From Streptomyces candidus (GTDB lineage Bacteria > Actinomycetota > Actinomycetes > Streptomycetales > Streptomycetaceae), in assembly GCF_014207445.1 (NCBI RefSeq), contig NZ_JACHEM010000017.1, forward strand, positions 32,441-96,440: a stretch of DNA of 64,000 nt, in the 5' to 3' direction. The translations under genes were made by a program, and so were the position numbers. The notes below the pieces were generated by a model. The model was not told the DNA's origin, ran no database searches, and saw nothing but the letters and a program-made list of their open reading frames with translations. Positions 48,229 through 56,586 of the stretch are shown here, piece after piece (position 1 is the first letter of the stretch; each line of letters starts with the position of its first letter).

Positions 48229-48837
48229 ATGGATGACACCCTGGCCGCCGACGTGGCACCGACCGCTCTGCCCCCGGCACCGGGTGCCGACCGGTACCGC
48301 TCCCTGGACTTCGCCGACACCGCCGCCACCCTGCCCGCCGACCAGAGCTACGACCTGCTCGCCGCCCCGGAAACCGCCATGCGCTGGCTCACCGCCCACG
48401 ACCTGACCGCTCCGGACGTGCAGCTCTACGAGTTCTGCGCCCAGCGGATGCGCACCCTGCGCGGACACATCCGCGCCCTGTTCACCGCGCGCGTGGACGG
48501 CGCACCCCCGCCCGAGGAATCCCTGCACGCGGTGAACGAGGCCCTCACGGCCGTGCCCACCGCCCCCCTCCTCGCCTGGGACGGAGCCCAAGGACTGCGC
48601 CGCGTCCAGGCGCACCCCACCGACCAGGCCGTCAACCACGCCCTGGCGACCCTCGCCGCCGACGCCGCCGACCTGCTCACCGGCCCCGACGCCGACATCC
48701 TCGCCGCCTGCGGATCAGCCCCCTGCGACCGGTTCCTCCTGCGCACCCACGGCCGGCGCCACTGGTGCTCCACCCGCTGCGGCGACCGCGTCCGTGCCGC
48801 CCGCGCCTACGCCCGGCGCAGCGGCGCCTCGGACTGA
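48229..48837 (+). CDS. CGNR zinc-finger (ABATE-domain) regulator
   Basis: 202 residues, start MDDTLAADVAPTALPPAPGA with GAGAGGT upstream. SLDFADTAATLPADQSYDLL opens an ABATE-like stress-sensing domain; the end, CGSAPCDRFLLRTHGRRHWC, STRCGDRVRAARAYARR, is the CGNR zinc finger (Cys pairs, with CGDR in place of CGNR). Such proteins are transcription factors. Divergent from the MBL-SnoaL pair, it is likely their regulator. Confidence 0.85.
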   Translation: MDDTLAADVAPTALPPAPGADRYRSLDFADTAATLPADQSYDLLAAPETAMRWLTAHDLTAPDVQLYEFCAQRMRTLRGHIRALFTARVDGAPPPEESLHAVNEALTAVPTAPLLAWDGAQGLRRVQAHPTDQAVNHALATLAADAADLLTGPDADILAACGSAPCDRFLLRTHGRRHWCSTRCGDRVRAARAYARRSGASD

Positions 48838-48963
48838 CACACCACCCCCTGGCCCCTCCTGCGGACCGCCCGGTGGTCACGCGAAACACCTCCAGCAGGC
48901 CGCTGCCGGATGCCAACCGACAGCCGGGTACTCGATCACTGAACGGGCTCTCTCACAAACGCG

Positions 48964-49044
48964 ACCCTGGAAGGGCTGGAGGCCGCGGCCCGCAAGGGCA
49001 AGTACGGCGGCCGGCCCCCGGTCATCACCGACGACCTGCTGCAC
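48964..49044 (+). pseudogene. Serine recombinase (resolvase) fragment
   Basis: TLEGLEAAARKGKYGGRPPV followed by ITDDLLH is the linker and helix-turn-helix start of Tn3-type resolvases. No catalytic domain remains, and the frame runs into unrelated sequence. A scar of an earlier transposon. From here to 49654 I see no other gene. Confidence 0.6.
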
Positions 49045-49654
49045 AACCGGCGCGGGCCCTGCCCGTCCAGGTCGGCCCGTCCCCTGACATCAAAGTGCAT
49101 TGACATTGATCATGGCTGGCGAGCTCAAACGACTCCCGAAGTCACCGCCAACTCCCGCAGAAACTGACACAGCCAGCAACAACGGTGTGCTGACGTTCTC
49201 TTGGCATGGCATCTCTGGCTATGCCCGCCAGCAAATCGCAACCACATCAGGGCCTCGCATCGGCGGGCGGCCGTCCGGGGATCATGTTGTCTCGTCTGCC
49301 CCAGTGCGTGTGGCTTTCTCATCCTGCTGGCAGGGGTCAGCTCTGCTGAACAGGAATCTCAGCGGTCTGGCAAAGGCATATGTTGAAGTTCCCCTCAGCA
49401 AAGGATCATGACCCGGAGGAGCGCAAGGAACCGGCCACATCACCTCGGAGCAGCTCTCGCACTTCTTGGCGGAACCTCTGCCTCCTTCAGGAGGTGCCAT
49501 CACATTTCCCCCCGAAACAGAGGGGCCTAATTTTGCGCGCATGGGTTCGATATTCAGGGGTACGGCCACCTCGCCATGGAGGAACTGTGTGAGCGTGTGC
49601 GCGTCCAGTGGCCACTGAGGTCACCGGCAACCGAACCTCCCTGGGGGGAAGTTG

Positions 49655-52600
49655 ATGCAGAAGCACACGCAGATACGGGCGAGACGCTCGGTGGTAGTGG
49701 CGTTGTCGGTACTGGCGCTGGGGGCGGCCGCCCTGCCGACGGCGATGGCCGACCCGGTGGATCCGCCGCCGATGCCTGCGAACTCCGTATGGGGCAAGGA
49801 CGACCCGAAGCTCCCGATCCCGCCGGTCAAGGTGGGCACGAACAAGGCGGTGGCCGCGGAGCCGGAGGCGGCCCCGTCGAAGGACCGGGCGGCCTGGCGC
49901 GCCGCGCAGAAGCAGCGCGCGCAGTCGTCGCAGAAGGCCCGCCTCGCCGCCCCGGCAGCACCCCTGCTGGCGGAGGCCCCGAAGGGTCAGGGCGCGGTTC
50001 CCTGGCACAGGATCTCCGACTTCCGGATCACGGACTCCCTCGTGGCGAGGGTGAATTACTCGACCGGCAACCTGATGCTCGCAGGCACGGACTTCGACGT
50101 GCCGGGTGTCGGCCAGAGCCTGCAGCTCACCCGGACGTACAACTCGATGGACGCGCCGTGGGGCAAGGTCTCCCAGCGCTGGTGGCAGGGCTGGGAGCGG
50201 TACGCCCAGATCACCGACACCGAGTTCGTGTGGTTCGACTCCACGGGCGCCTCGGTAAGTTTCGTGAAGAAGGCGGACGGGACGTACACCACCCCGGCCG
50301 GGTACTCCAAGGACCTGACGAAGAACGCGGACGGCACCTACACGCTGACCGACCGCAAGTCGGGCTCGAAGGACACGTACAACGCGGGCGGCACCCTGAC
50401 GAAGGTCACCGACCGCAACAACGGCACGATCACCGTCACCCAGCACGATGCCGGTACGGAACACAAGGGCTTCAAGCTGACCGAGACCCGCTCGGGCCGC
50501 TTCGTCGACCTGGTGAAGACGGACGCCTCGCAGTGGCAGGCCAAGGACCACACCGGCCGCACCGCCGTCTTCGACCTCAACCCCGCGGGTGACCTCGCCA
50601 GGAGCACCGACACGGCCGGCAAGTCCACGGCCTTCGAGTACGACTCCTCGCGCCGCCTGACCCGGATCACCACCCCGGACGGCCGGGTCACCAACTTCGG
50701 CTACGACGCCCAGAACCGCGTCACCTCCATGCAGCGGGCCACCGCCTTCAACGGCAACGCCCACACCGGCCCGACCCACACCTACGCGTACGAGGCCGGC
50801 AAGACGAAGGTCACCGACCCCGAACAGCACACCACCACCTACGAGCTGAACGCGGACGGCGGCGTCACCAAGACCACCGACGCCCTCGGCCACTCGCGTT
50901 CCTCCACGTACGACGCGAACCACAACGTCAAGACCGCCACGGATGCGATGGGTGTGGGCACCACGCCGGGCAACGAGACGGCGTACGGCTGGGACGCCCG
51001 CAACAACCCCACCTCCGCCAAGCTCCCCACCGGAGCGACCTCGGCGGTCGGCGCGTACGCCACGAGGGCGGGCCGGGACGTTCCCGGCACGATGGAGTCC
51101 GCGGACGGCGAGAAAACCTCCTTCACCTACGACGCGGCGGGCAACACCGAATCGGTGGCCGTCTCGGGCACAGGCGGCGGCACGGAGAAGTTCACGTACA
51201 ACAAAGCCACCCCGACCTGCGGCGGGTTCGAGGGCCAGCGGTGCACAGTCACCGACGCCCGCGGCAAGGTCACCAAGTTCCAGTACGACGCCAAGGGCAA
51301 CCTCATCGAGGTCACCCCGCCCGCCCCGCTGGGCAAGACCACCTACACCTACGACGCACTCGGCCGCATCGAGACCTCGGTGGACGGCCGCGGCGTCAAC
51401 TCCGTCTTCACCTACGACAACCGCGACCGCATCACGGAGGTCTCCTCCTCCACCACCACGGTCACCTACGTCTACGACGGCGACGGCAACCTCTCCCAGC
51501 GCACGGACGACGCCGGTCTGATCAAGTACGCCTTCGACCCGCTGTCCCGCGAGACGATCCGCACCCTCCAGAACGGCTCCCAGACCGAGCTGACCTACAC
51601 CCCGGCAGGCAACGTCGACACCTACAAGGACCCCTCCGGCCTCACCGACTACACCTACGACGCCGCCAACCGTCTGACCGCGCTGAAGGACCCGTCGGGC
51701 AAGACCACGACGTACACCTACAACGCCAACGACGTCCGCACGAAAACCACTTACCCCGGCGGCACAGTCCAGGAGGTCACCCCGGACAAGTCCGGCCGCC
51801 CGACCACCATCAAGGCGACGTCGCCCAAGGGCACGCTGACGAACACCTCGTACACCTACTCCTACGTCTCCGGGACGGCGACGAAGGACGGCATGAAGAT
51901 CCGCACCGCCACCGACGGCGTGATGGGCCTGAAGAAGACCTACGAGTACGACAGCGCGGGCCGCTTCTCCTACTCCACGGAGATGAAGGGCACCACCCTC
52001 GCCGCGTCCTACCAGTACTGCTACGACGCTGCGGGCAACCTCACCTCCCAGGGCTCGACGAAGGGCTGCCCCTCCGGCACCGCCCTCACCTACAACGACG
52101 CCTCCCAGCTCATCTCCCGCGCCGGCTCCACCGCCGGATGGGGTTACGACAAGGCGGGCAACGAAACCGACGGGGCCAGCGGCGCCGAACGCGCCCGCAC
52201 AGGCGGCATCTGGTCCGACCACTCCCAGCAGACCTCGGTCACCGTCGCGGGCAAGAAGTACACCGGCCTCTACGGCTCCACCGACCAGTCCGAGCGCCTC
52301 TTCTACGGGGATACCACCCTGCACAACGGCCCGCTCGGCCTGGCTGGAAAGACCGACCCGACCGGCGACATGCGATTCAACCGGGAAGCCGGGGGCACCC
52401 TCAACTCCATGACGACCGGGGGCAAGTCGTACTACTACCTCACCGACGCACTGGGCTCCGTCCTGGCCATGGCCGACGAGACCGGCACCAAGGTGAACGA
52501 ATACCGCTACAGCCCCCGCGGCGTCGACGGCACCTTCACCGAAAAGGTCCCCCAGCCCTACCGCTTCGCCGGCGGCTACCAGGACCCGACAGGTCTCTAC

Positions 52601-53026
52601 CACCTCAAGGCCCGGTACTACGACCCGCGCATCGGACGCTTCACCAGCCCCGACCCCTCCGGCCAGGAGAAGAACCCTTACCTCTACGCCGAAGGCGACC
52701 CCGTCAACCGCATCGACCCCAACGGGACGTTGAGCGTAGGGGGAGTTCTTAAAGGCGCCACGAAAGCTGTAGGCCTCTATGACGACGTGAAGTCCGGCGC
52801 AGAGGCCGTGGGTGCGCTCGCGAACGGCGAATACGGGAAAGCCGCCGCCATCGGGGCGGGGATGGCAGCTGGTGCACTTACGGAATCCGCTTGCGGAACG
52901 GCTGCTGTTGCCGCTGGGGCGCCTACTGGTGGAGTAGGTGGCGCCGTGGTGGGGGCTGCGTGTTTCAAGGTCGGGGATTACGTGGGCGACAAGGTTGAGG
53001 AAGAAGGAATGGACGCCTGGACATAA
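49655..53026 (+). CDS. Secreted RHS/YD-repeat protein with hydrophobic C-terminal domain
   Basis: 1123 residues, ATG after GGGGGGAAG. MQKHTQIRARRSVVVALSVL, ALGAAALPTAMAD is a Sec signal peptide. About 25 YD-type repeats (for example LTYTPAGNVDTYKDPSGLTD, YTYDAANRLTAL) fill residues 150-900. The core closes with the RHS signature YRFAGGYQDPTGLYHLKARY, YDPRIGRFTSPDPSGQE, DPNG. The variable tail after DPNG is about 98 residues, Gly/Ala-rich and hydrophobic (AAAIGAGMAAGALTESACGT, AAVAAGAPTGGVGGAVVGAA), a glycine-zipper type that could insert in membranes. In polymorphic toxins this is where the toxin sits. Confidence 0.88.
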   Translation: MQKHTQIRARRSVVVALSVLALGAAALPTAMADPVDPPPMPANSVWGKDDPKLPIPPVKVGTNKAVAAEPEAAPSKDRAAWRAAQKQRAQSSQKARLAAPAAPLLAEAPKGQGAVPWHRISDFRITDSLVARVNYSTGNLMLAGTDFDVPGVGQSLQLTRTYNSMDAPWGKVSQRWWQGWERYAQITDTEFVWFDSTGASVSFVKKADGTYTTPAGYSKDLTKNADGTYTLTDRKSGSKDTYNAGGTLTKVTDRNNGTITVTQHDAGTEHKGFKLTETRSGRFVDLVKTDASQWQAKDHTGRTAVFDLNPAGDLARSTDTAGKSTAFEYDSSRRLTRITTPDGRVTNFGYDAQNRVTSMQRATAFNGNAHTGPTHTYAYEAGKTKVTDPEQHTTTYELNADGGVTKTTDALGHSRSSTYDANHNVKTATDAMGVGTTPGNETAYGWDARNNPTSAKLPTGATSAVGAYATRAGRDVPGTMESADGEKTSFTYDAAGNTESVAVSGTGGGTEKFTYNKATPTCGGFEGQRCTVTDARGKVTKFQYDAKGNLIEVTPPAPLGKTTYTYDALGRIETSVDGRGVNSVFTYDNRDRITEVSSSTTTVTYVYDGDGNLSQRTDDAGLIKYAFDPLSRETIRTLQNGSQTELTYTPAGNVDTYKDPSGLTDYTYDAANRLTALKDPSGKTTTYTYNANDVRTKTTYPGGTVQEVTPDKSGRPTTIKATSPKGTLTNTSYTYSYVSGTATKDGMKIRTATDGVMGLKKTYEYDSAGRFSYSTEMKGTTLAASYQYCYDAAGNLTSQGSTKGCPSGTALTYNDASQLISRAGSTAGWGYDKAGNETDGASGAERARTGGIWSDHSQQTSVTVAGKKYTGLYGSTDQSERLFYGDTTLHNGPLGLAGKTDPTGDMRFNREAGGTLNSMTTGGKSYYYLTDALGSVLAMADETGTKVNEYRYSPRGVDGTFTEKVPQPYRFAGGYQDPTGLYHLKARYYDPRIGRFTSPDPSGQEKNPYLYAEGDPVNRIDPNGTLSVGGVLKGATKAVGLYDDVKSGAEAVGALANGEYGKAAAIGAGMAAGALTESACGTAAVAAGAPTGGVGGAVVGAACFKVGDYVGDKVEEEGMDAWT

Positions 53027-53036
53027 ACGGTAAGGG

Positions 53037-53066
53037 CCGGGGGAGGGCGATTCCGCCCTCCCCCGG
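53037..53066 (+). terminator. Terminator after RHS gene
   Basis: CCGGGGGAGGGCG / CGCCCTCCCCCGG, perfect 13-bp stem with 4-base loop, 11 bases after the stop. Confidence 0.75.
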
Positions 53067-53109
53067 TCAGCTAGTCACCCAATGAATAACCCTATACTCG
53101 GAGGCTGAC

Positions 53110-53220
53110 ATGGAAAACAATACGCTGGCCGCGTTGAGCGGTGCGTCCGGTGCAATCATCGCCACCGTGGTTGTGGTCATCGGTATAGCGGCGGCTTTGT
53201 ACGTTCGATTGAAGAAATAG
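53110..53220 (+). CDS. Candidate 36-residue membrane peptide after RHS gene
   Basis: ATG at 53110 reads MENNTLAALSGASGAIIATV, VVVIGIAAALYVRLKK-stop: a short polar start, one membrane helix and a basic end (outside-to-inside topology). A GGAGG site lies 8-12 bases upstream. GC content is lower than in the RHS gene. It is a candidate immunity peptide for the RHS tail. Confidence 0.55.
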   Translation: MENNTLAALSGASGAIIATVVVVIGIAAALYVRLKK

Positions 53221-53301
53221 CAGGTCTTTGCGTATGAAGGCTGCCGTCGGGGAGGCCGCTCCGGCGGCGGTTCTGTAACGTCACGATCGAAAGGACATGC
53301 C

Positions 53302-53415
53302 GTGGTGACTGCAAGCGGGATCAACAGTGCGGGGCCCTACGGGACGGCTGTATTCATTGGGTGCCTCATCGTTCTGGTTGTTCTTATCCTGTGGAACAGG
53401 TCACGAAAGCGCTGA
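53302..53415 (+). CDS. Second candidate membrane peptide after RHS gene
   Basis: GTG at 53302 (or 53305) with GAAAGGA upstream: VVTASGINSAGPYGTAVFIG, CLIVLVVLILWNRSRKR-stop, 37 residues. Same layout as the peptide at 53110: polar N-terminus, one helix, basic tail. Confidence 0.5.
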   Translation: MVTASGINSAGPYGTAVFIGCLIVLVVLILWNRSRKR

Positions 53416-53771
53416 GCTTTCTACGTGACGGGAGATTGGTCGGCTGCGGCAAGGAGCGCCAAATGGCGGAATCCACCGTAACGGGGATAGTGGCAATCTC
53501 ATGAGGGAGGGTTGATTGCTTACAGTTCCAAATTTACTAGAAGAGCCACCGAGGGTATTGGTTTTTTGCCCACACTAACGCGCGAGCGGGCAAGCCTACA
53601 GCCCGAATTGGGTCTATCCTGATCGGGCCTTGTTAATCATGAAGGTTCTCACGCTATTCGGTCTCATTAAGGCTAGGTAGCAGAAAGTTCGTAAGCCGTA
53701 AGGTTCAACTGACAGCAGCATCGGCAATGGATCGATTGCCTCTACCTGCTCTTTTGGAAAGGGATATTCAC
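53416..53771. other. A/T-richer intergenic gap
   Basis: Noticeably lower GC than the surroundings, with a TTTTTT run near 53560 and no convincing gene on either strand. May be a remnant of displaced RHS C-terminal cassettes, but no YD or toxin-like sequence is readable. Confidence 0.35.
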
Positions 53772-54101
53772 ATGCCGGGCATCAAGCGCCCGTTCTCGAA
53801 TCCGCAGAGCCCGGCAGAGTACGCCGCGAACCGACAGGCCGCCGACGCCTATGACCGCCAGGAGCAGAACGAAGGCCTCCCCTCCCCGCGGTACGAACCC
53901 GCTCGCGCCGACATCGCCGGCCGCCCGACCACGGCACAGCAAGTTGCGTACGCCGCCGACCGGCTGCTGTTCAGCGACCCGAGCGGCTCGGAGCGGGCCA
54001 TAGCCGAACTCCTCAACTACGTGGCCGCGACCTGGGAACAGCAGGACCTTCCGCTACGCCAGCACGCCCAAGCCGTCGCGCGCGCCCTGCGCACCCAGTA
54101 G
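53772..54101 (+). CDS. Hypothetical protein
   Basis: 109 residues, start MPGIKRPFSNPQSPAEYAAN with GGAAAGGG upstream. Hydrophilic N-terminus (RQAADAYDRQEQNEGLPSPR), helical C-terminus (ERAIAELLNYVAATWEQQDL). Family not recognised. Confidence 0.6.
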   Translation: MPGIKRPFSNPQSPAEYAANRQAADAYDRQEQNEGLPSPRYEPARADIAGRPTTAQQVAYAADRLLFSDPSGSERAIAELLNYVAATWEQQDLPLRQHAQAVARALRTQ

Positions 54102-54255
54102 ACCGGATTCCACGGCACCCGGCGCGCGTACCGTGAGGTGACGACCCGCCGAGAGGACCAGATGAGCGCGCAGCCTGACCACGCACCCCTCACGCCATAG
54201 GCCCCCGCATCCGTCGGGCCCGGTACGCACCGACTATGACCTGAGCGACTTCGAG

Positions 54256-54575
54256 ATGGCGTGCCGCGATGAAGGCGGTTGAGATTGCCGCCCGGGATGC
54301 TGCCGGACTCGACAACTCCCCGGTCGGTGTAAAGCTGATGAGGGGGGCTTCCTGCCGCACCAGAGTGGCAAGGCCGGCGGGGCGCTCACGGATACGGGAG
54401 CTGAAGCAGGCGAGCAGGACGCCGCTTCCGCGCTGATCGCGGGAGCTATGGGCGTGTACAAGAACCCCGCCAGCCACCGCACGGTCGATTTCGAGAATCC
54501 GATCGAAGCAGCCGAAATCATTCAGCTCGCCGACCTCCTGCTGCGCAGGGTGGAGAGGGCCAAGAGACAGAAGAG
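54256..54575 (+). pseudogene. TIGR02391 (Hypoth_Ymh)-type gene remnant
   Basis: One frame reads RAAMKAVEIAARDAAGLDNS, PVGVKLMRGA and then breaks; the next frame continues FLPHQSGKAGGALTDTGAEA, GEQDAASALIAGAMGVYKNP, ASHRTVDFENPIEAAEIIQL, ADLLLRRVER. Joined, this is the C-terminal domain of the TIGR02391 family, found in mobile-element and abortive-infection-type loci. The break is at the G-run near 54340. No intact N-terminus is present. Confidence 0.65.
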
Positions 54576-54609
54576 CTTAAGGGTACGGGTACGTACCCGT
54601 ACCCTTAAG
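54576..54609. promoter_or_regulatory. Perfect 34-bp palindrome, toxin-antitoxin operator
   Basis: CTTAAGGGTACGGGTAC and its exact reverse complement meet at 54592/54593. It contains two GGGTAC and two GTACCC units, suiting cooperative binding of two ribbon-helix-helix dimers. It ends 21 bases before the antitoxin start, over the ribosome-site side of the promoter. Confidence 0.8.
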
Positions 54610-54629
54610 GCATGGGAAGGAGTTCCACC

Positions 54630-54887
54630 ATGTCTGATGCCAACGTCCGGATCCCCGAGGAAGCCAAGACCAGGCTTGCCGCGATCGCGGCCGCCGAAGG
54701 GCTCTCGCTGCGCGCCTACCTGGCCCGCCTCGCCGACACCCTCCTCACCCCGAAGGAGCGCGCCGACCGCGCCGCCGCAGCTCAGATCGCACTCCAGGAG
54801 TGGAACGGGTACGCCCCCACCAAAGGGGAGGAGCAGGATCTCGACAACGAGCTCGACCGGCGTCTCGCTCAGGTGCAGCCCCAGTGA
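54630..54887 (+). CDS. Ribbon-helix-helix antitoxin
   Basis: 85 residues, start MSDANVRIPEEAKTRLAAIA with GGGAAGGAG 9 bases upstream. ANVRIPEEAKTRLAAIAAAE, GLSLRAYLARLADTLLT is a ribbon-helix-helix DNA-binding domain; the C-terminal half is charged (TKGEEQDLDNELDRRLAQV) and probably wraps the toxin. The palindrome directly upstream indicates autoregulation. Its stop overlaps the toxin start. Confidence 0.85.
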   Translation: MSDANVRIPEEAKTRLAAIAAAEGLSLRAYLARLADTLLTPKERADRAAAAQIALQEWNGYAPTKGEEQDLDNELDRRLAQVQPQ

Positions 54888-55264
54888 GCGGGGCGATGCA
54901 CATCGTCCTGGACGAGAGCGCGATGGCCGCCGTCGGCCAGGGCAACGTGCTGGCCTCCCGGCTCATCCACCGTGCGCATGCCGAAGCCGAGTGGTTTCTC
55001 TACGCCCCGGCCTGCGCCCTCGTCGAGGCCGACCGGGCCCGCCCCGGCACCGCCGAACACCTTGCCGCGATGCCAGGGATCACTGTCCTGGACCTTGACC
55101 TGGCCGCCGCACTGGCCGTCGCAAGAGGGAAGACGTGGGCGGCCGCGCACAGCCAGCACGCCGCACAGCCCACCCCCGACCGGCCCGACGGGGCGGTCAT
55201 CGCCACCACCACCCCCAAGCGGTGGGAGAACGAGGCGGTCCGCGTCATCGACCTCACTCCTTGA
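54884..55264 (+). CDS. PIN-domain-like toxin
   Basis: 126 residues from a GTG overlapping the antitoxin stop (GTGA). MHIVLDESAMAAVGQGN supplies the first Asp, APACALVEADRAR the Glu, and PDRPDGAVIATTTPKRW the third acidic position, consistent with a VapC/PIN-type ribonuclease metal site, although spacing is divergent. Toxins of this type cut tRNA or rRNA; together with the antitoxin they stabilise plasmids. Confidence 0.75.
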   Translation: MSGAMHIVLDESAMAAVGQGNVLASRLIHRAHAEAEWFLYAPACALVEADRARPGTAEHLAAMPGITVLDLDLAAALAVARGKTWAAAHSQHAAQPTPDRPDGAVIATTTPKRWENEAVRVIDLTP

Positions 55265-55424
55265 CAGGCCCCGGCCTGCAACCCGGGAGATCCGGGCGTC
55301 GACTCGTCCTTCCGGGGCCCCCGCTTTCACCCTGCGGGGCTGTTTGCCCGTCTTCAGGGGGTCGACGTCCTGGTGGCTGTGTGATCGGCTGGGCGCCGGA
55401 GTGTGCTGAAGGGGAGAGGTTCCG

Positions 55425-56552
55425 ATGGGCGGGCAGGGAGAAGCGGAGGAGAGCTGGCGGGTGCCGCTGACGCGGGTGGCGGGCGGTCCGGCACGAGCAG
55501 GCGGCGTCGGCGCGGTGCCCGCAGTGTTCGTCATGCACTGCCCCTGGTCGGAGGAGGAGAGCCTGGTGGTGCCGGAGGGAGGCGGGGTGCTCCTTGCGGC
55601 CTCCGCACCGCCGGCACGCGACGTGGTCCTCGCCTGCTTGGAGGGCCTGCCGCAGGCCGAGGCGGAGCTGCTGTGGGAAGAGTACGAGCGGCAGCGCAGA
55701 TTCATGCGGGAGGGGATGGTCGACAGCCTGGTCGTACTGCGCGACCCGCAGCTCACGGCTGACACCCAGCTTGCCGCCGTCCGGGCAGACGCACGCGATT
55801 GTTCCGCCATCACCCTCGTGGCAGGGGACGGGACGCCGCAGCTCATCGCCCTGTACCCGTGGGGAGATGCCCCGGCCAGGATGATTGGGGCGGAGGAGCT
55901 CGGGAGTGACGAGCAGGGGGAGCGGATGTCGCCGGCGCTGCCCGCATCGGCGCTGCTCGCCTGGTACTACGGCTGGGACACCGCCGCCGACGGGGACCCC
56001 AAACTCCGCGAGGGCGGCCCGTTCGAAGTGCCCTGGCCGGACATGCTGGAGGTGGTCGGCCCTCAAGGGAAGGGGGCCCGACGCTGGCTGCGGGTGCGGG
56101 CAGAGGAGCCGTTGCGGGTACCGGACTCGCTGTGGGAGTACGCCGCCTCGGCAGCAGACCAACTCATGCGATGGCACGCCCACGGCGTCCCGGGCCGCAT
56201 GGAGGAGCCCCGGCACACCCGGGCGGTGGTCCTGCTGGCCGCCGCGATCACCGAGCAGGCCCGGTCCGCACACACGGACGTCGCACCCGCGAAGGCCGTC
56301 CTCGCCGTCGAACTCGGGGCCGCGGACCGGGTGATCGAGCACTACGGGGCGCCGGCACTCCAGGTGTGCCCGGCGGTACCGGGCGTCGGGCAGGAGGAGC
56401 GGGACGCGCTGCTCGCGGTGTACGGCACCACGGAGTACACCTCGGTGGAAAGCCACGTCCGTGCCGCACTGACAGCGCACCTGGCCGACGCCGACGATCC
56501 CCACGTCACCATCGCGGGGCGACGGGAGGCGATGATCTCGCGCCGACACTGA
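55425..56552 (+). CDS. Hypothetical protein
   Basis: 375 residues, start MGGQGEAEESWRVPLTRVAG with GGGGAGAGG upstream. Alpha/beta N-terminal half, helical C-terminal half (ALLAWYYGWDTAADGDPKLR, RAVVLLAAAITEQARSAHTD). No motif or signal is recognised. Convergent with the Ku gene. Confidence 0.6.
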   Translation: MGGQGEAEESWRVPLTRVAGGPARAGGVGAVPAVFVMHCPWSEEESLVVPEGGGVLLAASAPPARDVVLACLEGLPQAEAELLWEEYERQRRFMREGMVDSLVVLRDPQLTADTQLAAVRADARDCSAITLVAGDGTPQLIALYPWGDAPARMIGAEELGSDEQGERMSPALPASALLAWYYGWDTAADGDPKLREGGPFEVPWPDMLEVVGPQGKGARRWLRVRAEEPLRVPDSLWEYAASAADQLMRWHAHGVPGRMEEPRHTRAVVLLAAAITEQARSAHTDVAPAKAVLAVELGAADRVIEHYGAPALQVCPAVPGVGQEERDALLAVYGTTEYTSVESHVRAALTAHLADADDPHVTIAGRREAMISRRH

Positions 56553-56586
56553 CGCGAACCCCGGGACGCCGACCCAAGAGCGCTGG

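Noticed and set aside
49487..52603. Very long leftward open frame opposite the RHS gene
   Set aside because: It is a mirror of GC-rich rightward codons; the rightward frame has a signal peptide, ribosome site and YD repeats.
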